From positions 1-54,434 of the forward strand of contig PLOH01000064.1 of the NCBI GenBank assembly GCA_003142955.1: 54,434 bases of DNA, written 5' to 3'. The DNA is from Opitutia bacterium. Lineage in GTDB: Bacteria > Verrucomicrobiota > Verrucomicrobiia > Opitutales > Opitutaceae. The translations under genes were made by a program, and so were the position numbers. Under the pieces are notes generated by a model. That model did not search any database, had not been told where the DNA came from, and saw only the letters and a list, made by a program, of their open reading frames with translations. Positions 50,999 to 54,434 of this stretch are shown in pieces (within the stretch, counting starts at the first letter, position 1; every line of letters begins with the position of its first letter).

Positions 50999-52810
50999 GT
51001 GGCGGCACCCGCCAAACTGCCCGACGTGGATTCCCCACCTCCAGTCGAGGCTGTCGCGCCGGTCTCCGTTCTCTCGCCTCCGGTTTCCGACGATCCCCGC
51101 GCCCTCCCGGCGCTCTATCGGATCGCGTCGGTCGGGGCCCGGACGGATGATCCGCGGTCCGCGCTTCAGATCATCCTCCTCGAACTCTCCGGCTTGTTCC
51201 ACGCCACCTGCGGTTCGATTGCCCTTCTGAGCCCCGACACCGGCCGGCTCGAAATCGAGATCCAGCAAGGCCTGCCTCTGGACAGCGCCGATATCGGCCT
51301 TCGCCTAGGCCAGGGCGTCACCGGCTGGGTCGCTTTCCACGGGCGTGCGCAACTGGTGCCCGATGTCACCGCCGACCCGCGCTACATTTTATTGAGGGCG
51401 GACGTCCGGTGCGAAATGGCGGTCCCGATGGAGGCCAACGGCCAGATCATCGGCGTCATCAACCTCGACAGCGACCGGCTCGATGGGTTCTCCGCATCCG
51501 ATCTAGCGTTGCTCGAACGCCTGACCGTCGAGACCACCGCCGTGGTGCAACGTCTCTGGCAGCTCCGCCAGCTTCAGGGCAAAGCCCGCCAGTTGGAGAC
51601 GCTCATCACGATTGGCCAGTCACTGGTGTCCAAACTCGAGGCTCAGGAGCTCTTTGACACGGTTACCCGCGAAGCGCGCCAGATCATGGGCTCCCGTCTC
51701 TGTGCGCTCTACCTGCACGATGCTGCCCAGGCGACCGCGCAACTGGTCTCCGTGTCGTGGCCGGCGCCGCCGGATTTCGCCAGCGCGGCCGGATCCGCCC
51801 CGCTGCCCGCGGGCCACCTGCCGCTCGACCACTGTCTGATCGCGTCCGTCCTGCACGCCAAGCGCCAGATTGAATTTCAGAATCTGCCGAGCCCGGAGTA
51901 CGCTGATGTCATCGATCTCCCGCGCGGTCACGGTCTGCATTCGATGCTGGCGGCCCCGCTGCTGTTTGAGGGCGAAGCCATTGGCGTGCTCGCTGCATTC
52001 ACCGATCAGCCGCATCGCTTCAACAACGACGAGAAGCGCCTGCTCGGCGCCCTGGCCAGCCTCGGCGCGGTGGCCATCCAGAACTCCCGGCTCTATGCCC
52101 GCGTATTCCAAAGCGAGGAATCGCTGCGCAAGAACGACCGTCTCACCACGCTCGGCCTGCTCGCCGCGGAAATCGCCCACGAGATTCGGAACCCGCTCAC
52201 GGTCATCAAACTCCTGTACGGCAATCTCAATCTCGGTTTTCCGGACGACGATCCGCGCCGGAAGGACACCCGCGTCATCAGCGAGAAACTCGATCAGCTC
52301 GAAGCAATCGTCACCCGCGTCCTTAATTTTGCCAAAGCGCCCTCGAACCTGTACTCGCGCTGGACGGTGAGCGAAATTGTCGAGGACACGATCGTCCTCA
52401 TCCGGCTGAAGCTCGCCCAAAGCAAGATCCACCTTCATTTCCAGCCGCCGAGTCCTTCCCCGGTCGTCGATGGACACAAGGGTCAGCTGCAACAGGTCCT
52501 CCTCAACCTGCTGCTGAATTCGATGCAAGTCATGCCGGACGGCGGGGAAATCACGTTGCGCTGCGCGACGGAAGAACGAAACGGGATTAACGTGGTAAAC
52601 CTCGATATCACGGACACCGGACACGGTATTCCCGAGGCGATCCGCGACCGGATTTTCGACTCATTTCTCAGCGGCCGGACGGACGGCACGGGGCTCGGGC
52701 TCGCAATCGTCGAACGCATTCTCCACAGCCATCACGGCAGCATCGCCGTGCTGGCCACCAGTCCGCAAGGGACGACCATGCGCGTGACGCTCCCGCTGGC
52801 GCGTTCCTGA
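50999..52810 (+). CDS. GAF-domain histidine kinase
   Basis: 603 residues from a GTG at 50999. It has no membrane span or signal, so it senses a cytoplasmic cue. Two GAF domains (~45-190 and ~205-365) are followed by HisKA with phospho-His394 in EIAHEIRNPLTVIKLLYGNL and a HATPase ([39 protein letters not shown]). The HEIRNP box and architecture resemble NtrB-like kinases. Together with glnD immediately upstream this suggests nitrogen-linked signalling. No response regulator gene follows, so its partner lies elsewhere. Confidence 0.88.
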   Translation: MAAPAKLPDVDSPPPVEAVAPVSVLSPPVSDDPRALPALYRIASVGARTDDPRSALQIILLELSGLFHATCGSIALLSPDTGRLEIEIQQGLPLDSADIGLRLGQGVTGWVAFHGRAQLVPDVTADPRYILLRADVRCEMAVPMEANGQIIGVINLDSDRLDGFSASDLALLERLTVETTAVVQRLWQLRQLQGKARQLETLITIGQSLVSKLEAQELFDTVTREARQIMGSRLCALYLHDAAQATAQLVSVSWPAPPDFASAAGSAPLPAGHLPLDHCLIASVLHAKRQIEFQNLPSPEYADVIDLPRGHGLHSMLAAPLLFEGEAIGVLAAFTDQPHRFNNDEKRLLGALASLGAVAIQNSRLYARVFQSEESLRKNDRLTTLGLLAAEIAHEIRNPLTVIKLLYGNLNLGFPDDDPRRKDTRVISEKLDQLEAIVTRVLNFAKAPSNLYSRWTVSEIVEDTIVLIRLKLAQSKIHLHFQPPSPSPVVDGHKGQLQQVLLNLLLNSMQVMPDGGEITLRCATEERNGINVVNLDITDTGHGIPEAIRDRIFDSFLSGRTDGTGLGLAIVERILHSHHGSIAVLATSPQGTTMRVTLPLARS

Positions 52811-52812
52811 TA

Positions 52813-52875
52813 CCGGAAAGCGGAAACCGGAGACCGGAGACCGGAGAGCGGATACAGAAAAACGGATACAGGAGA
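52813..52875. repeat. Tandem heptamer repeat (CCGGAGA type)
   Basis: Nine consecutive 7-bp units beginning right after the kinase stop codon: CCGGAAA, GCGGAAA, three CCGGAGA, GCGGATA, CAGAAAA, ACGGATA, CAGGAGA. Two more units (CCGGAGA, GCGGATC) follow the stop of the ACT-domain gene at 53644-53657, again directly after TGATA. Unit number may vary by slippage. Confidence 0.85.
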
Positions 52876-52923
52876 GCTTGGGAGATATGGTGTCCGAGAA
52901 TATCCTCCCAGCACCGAACCTAC

Positions 52924-53056
52924 TGAGGATTACCGAATGAATTGACAGTCTTGGGCGTGCGTAGTGCGGAGCTTCAACCCGCACGATCGAGCGCAGAGAG
53001 CGCGGGCTGAAGCTCCGCGCTACGCGGAGGTCCGTCACTGCAATAAGTAATCCTCA
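52924..53056. repeat. MITE-like nested inverted repeat
   Basis: Outer 10-bp perfect inverted repeats TGAGGATTAC (52924-52933) and GTAATCCTCA (53047-53056) bound a 133-base unit. Inside is a near-perfect long hairpin with arms of 24 bases (52959-52982 and 53002-53025, two mismatches, 19-base loop). The arms read GTAGTGCGGAGCTTCAACCC on the left. No coding sequence. The shape fits a non-autonomous transposable repeat. Confidence 0.65.
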
Positions 53057-53125
53057 ATCGGGCACTCGACCAAGGCGCCACAGGCGGAGATTGCCGCCGG
53101 GCGTTCCGGACCCCAGAGTGGCTTC

Positions 53126-53641
53126 ATGCTCACGACTCTTGTCATGACCGTCATCGGGTCCGACCGGCCCGGTTTGGTGCAAATGGTGGCCGCCGGTGTG
53201 GCCGACCATGGCGGCAACTGGCTCGAAAGCCGGATGTGCCGTCTGGGTGGACAATTTGCCGGAATCCTCCGGGTCGAGGTGCCAGCGGCGAACGCTGACG
53301 CGCTGCGCCGCACGTTGCTCGATCTGGAAGCGAAGGGCCTGCGCGTGACGGTGCACACGGAGGGCGGTCCGCTTCCAGCGTTGACCGGCTCGACGGTCAC
53401 GTTCGAGCTCGTCGGCCAGGATCACCCGGGCATCCTGCGTCAGGTTTCGGCCGTGCTGGCCGCGCACGGGGTGAACGTCGAGGAACTCGCCTCCGAATGT
53501 GTCAGTGCGCCAATGGGCGGCGGCAATCTGTTCCAAGCCCGCGCCACCGTGCTGGTGCCTCCCTCAGCCAACATGTCCGCGCTGCGCGCCGATCTTGAGA
53601 AAATCGCCGCCGATGTGATGGTCGACCTAAAACTCTCCTGA
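53126..53641 (+). CDS. Tandem ACT-domain protein, GcvR-like
   Basis: 171 residues made of two ACT domains: MTVIGSDRPGLVQMVAAGVA with GNWLESRMCRLGGQFAGILR, and FELVGQDHPGILRQVSAVLA with VNVEELASECVS. This is the arrangement of the glycine cleavage repressor accessory protein GcvR and related amino-acid sensors, which have no DNA-binding domain and act by protein contact. An ATG at 53144 is an alternative start. Named target and ligand cannot be assigned; no gcv genes are in view. Confidence 0.75.
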   Translation: MLTTLVMTVIGSDRPGLVQMVAAGVADHGGNWLESRMCRLGGQFAGILRVEVPAANADALRRTLLDLEAKGLRVTVHTEGGPLPALTGSTVTFELVGQDHPGILRQVSAVLAAHGVNVEELASECVSAPMGGGNLFQARATVLVPPSANMSALRADLEKIAADVMVDLKLS

Positions 53642-53655
53642 TACCGGAGAGCGGA

Positions 53656-54273
53656 TCACTCGTCGAGCTCGACGTTCCAGTAGGCCAGATCGAGGAAATC
53701 CTTCCACATCTCCCGGTGGCGCGCCCCGAGCACGAGTGAAATGACCGGCCGCCACTTGGGCCGGACTGGCTTGCGGATCAACCGCACCCCCGCCTCGTGC
53801 GGCAGCCGGTTGGCTTTGCGCGTATTGCACTTGATGCACGAGCAAACGATGTTGTCCCACGTCGTCCGACCGCCGTAGTGCCGCGGAATGACGTGATCGA
53901 GGTTCAATTCCTCGCGCGGAAAATGGGCGCCACAGTACTGGCATTGGTTTTTGTCCCGTTCGAACACGTTGTTGCGCGTGAGTTTCAATTCCTTGCACGG
54001 CAGCTTGTCGAAAAACGTCAGCAGGATCACGCGCGGCAGCCGGATCGTGTGGCGCACCGTATGCACCGTATCGAGGTCCGAGAGCGGCGGATTGTGCCGG
54101 GAGAAATCAATCCAATCCATCATGGAGAACACCTTGAAGTCGTCCTCGGCGTGATGCACGACGTGGGCATGCCCCCGCGCCAACAGCCCAAAGGCCCGGC
54201 GCGCACCGATCACATTCACCGCCTGCCACAGGCGATTGAGCACCAGAACCGGTTGGTCAAGCATGGCATCCAT
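53656..54273 (-). CDS. HNH endonuclease family protein
   Basis: 205 residues. The N-terminal ~90 residues (LDQPVLVLNRLWQAVNVIGA, RRAFGLLARGHAHVV) form the helical domain often found in stand-alone bacterial HNH proteins. The HNH core follows: RDKNQCQYCGAHFPREELNL, DHVIPRHYGGRTTWDNIVCS, CIKCNTRKANR, with two CxxC zinc pairs and the D-H...N catalytic set. Such chromosomal single-copy HNH proteins are common, and their role is usually unknown. ATG 54273 (MDAMLDQP) or 54264 could be the start. Confidence 0.88.
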   Translation of the reverse strand: MDAMLDQPVLVLNRLWQAVNVIGARRAFGLLARGHAHVVHHAEDDFKVFSMMDWIDFSRHNPPLSDLDTVHTVRHTIRLPRVILLTFFDKLPCKELKLTRNNVFERDKNQCQYCGAHFPREELNLDHVIPRHYGGRTTWDNIVCSCIKCNTRKANRLPHEAGVRLIRKPVRPKWRPVISLVLGARHREMWKDFLDLAYWNVELDE

Positions 54274-54380
54274 GACGAAGCTGGGAGCTAACCACCGCCC
54301 CGGAACCTGTCAAGCAACGCACCAGCGGCTGGGCCGAAGGACCTGGGCGCATCTCCGGATGTGAGCCTGGCCCAAGGTGG

Positions 54381-54434
54381 CACGGGCGTCCCGCCCGTGG
54401 TTTGGAGAAATCTCCAGACATGGGCAAGATGCCC
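54381..54434. repeat. Cluster of short hairpins, cut by the window end
   Basis: Consecutive stems CACGGGCG/CGCCCGTG (54381-54399), TGGAGA/TCTCCA (54403-54416) and TGGGCA/TGCCC (from 54420, truncated at the edge). Head-to-tail small stems of this kind look like a REP-type array. The remaining bases of the gap (54274-54380) show no gene. Confidence 0.5.

Noticed and set aside
1-54434. CRISPR array or complete insertion sequence
   Set aside because: No regularly spaced direct repeats, no cas gene and no transposase frame were seen. The repeats present are short palindromes or a 7-bp tandem run.

Overview
The window is GC-rich bacterial chromosome that I read as Verrucomicrobia, probably an Opitutae-like lineage. 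This placement is an inference. It rests on a tyrosine recombinase with the C-terminal layout I associate with that phylum (R-H-S followed by G-N-S and H-Y), on the propeller-type hybrid sensor kinase, and on dense short palindromic repeats between genes. No rRNA or taxonomic marker is present to prove it.

Region 1 (74-4948, minus strand) is a tightly overlapping three-gene restriction-modification or defence operon: two Eco57I-like N6-adenine methylase-type proteins and an 851-residue GIY-YIG/SF2-helicase fusion. The upstream methylase gene seems to have lost its normal start codon where it meets a GC-rich, repeat-bearing non-coding stretch (4949-5431).

Region 2 (5432-13127, minus strand) is a filamentous-phage (inovirus) prophage. 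In transcription order it holds a tyrosine integrase, an HTH/excisionase-like protein, an HUH rolling-circle Rep, a putative ssDNA-binding protein, a 68-residue protein, a major coat protein, a large pIII-like adsorption protein, a pVI-like membrane protein and Zot (pI). Most cistrons overlap by ATGA. No pIV secretin is visible. The integrase abuts the 3' end of a tRNA-Arg(TCG), the presumed attachment site. The second att copy was not found, so the left boundary is unknown and the defence operon could be cargo.

Region 3 (13195-54273) is mostly core chromosome: a TonB-C-terminal protein and a secreted coiled-coil protein; glnS; methionine salvage (mtnP, mtnA) and a free-standing methionine-synthase reactivation domain; a B12-radical-SAM protein; pepT with a frameshifted quinone oxidoreductase; a hybrid histidine kinase; a YchF relative without a G domain; a small-molecule methyltransferase; a cytoplasmic papain-like protease; prfB with its programmed +1 frameshift followed by an ATP-grasp-like gene; tatC with an enlarged loop; a pseudokinase; gmd and a GDP-fucose synthase; cysH behind a strong palindrome; valS; an S9 peptidase; glnD with a GAF histidine kinase; a GcvR-like ACT protein; and an HNH endonuclease.

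The most striking non-coding signal is a directional element of about 60 bp. It is a 36-bp inverted repeat centred on GGTCCGATCGGACC plus a conserved 24-nt flank on one side. It occurs three times, each 117-136 bp upstream of a start codon (pepT, prfB, a DHFR-like gene). Several other hairpin or MITE-like repeats punctuate the intergenic gaps.
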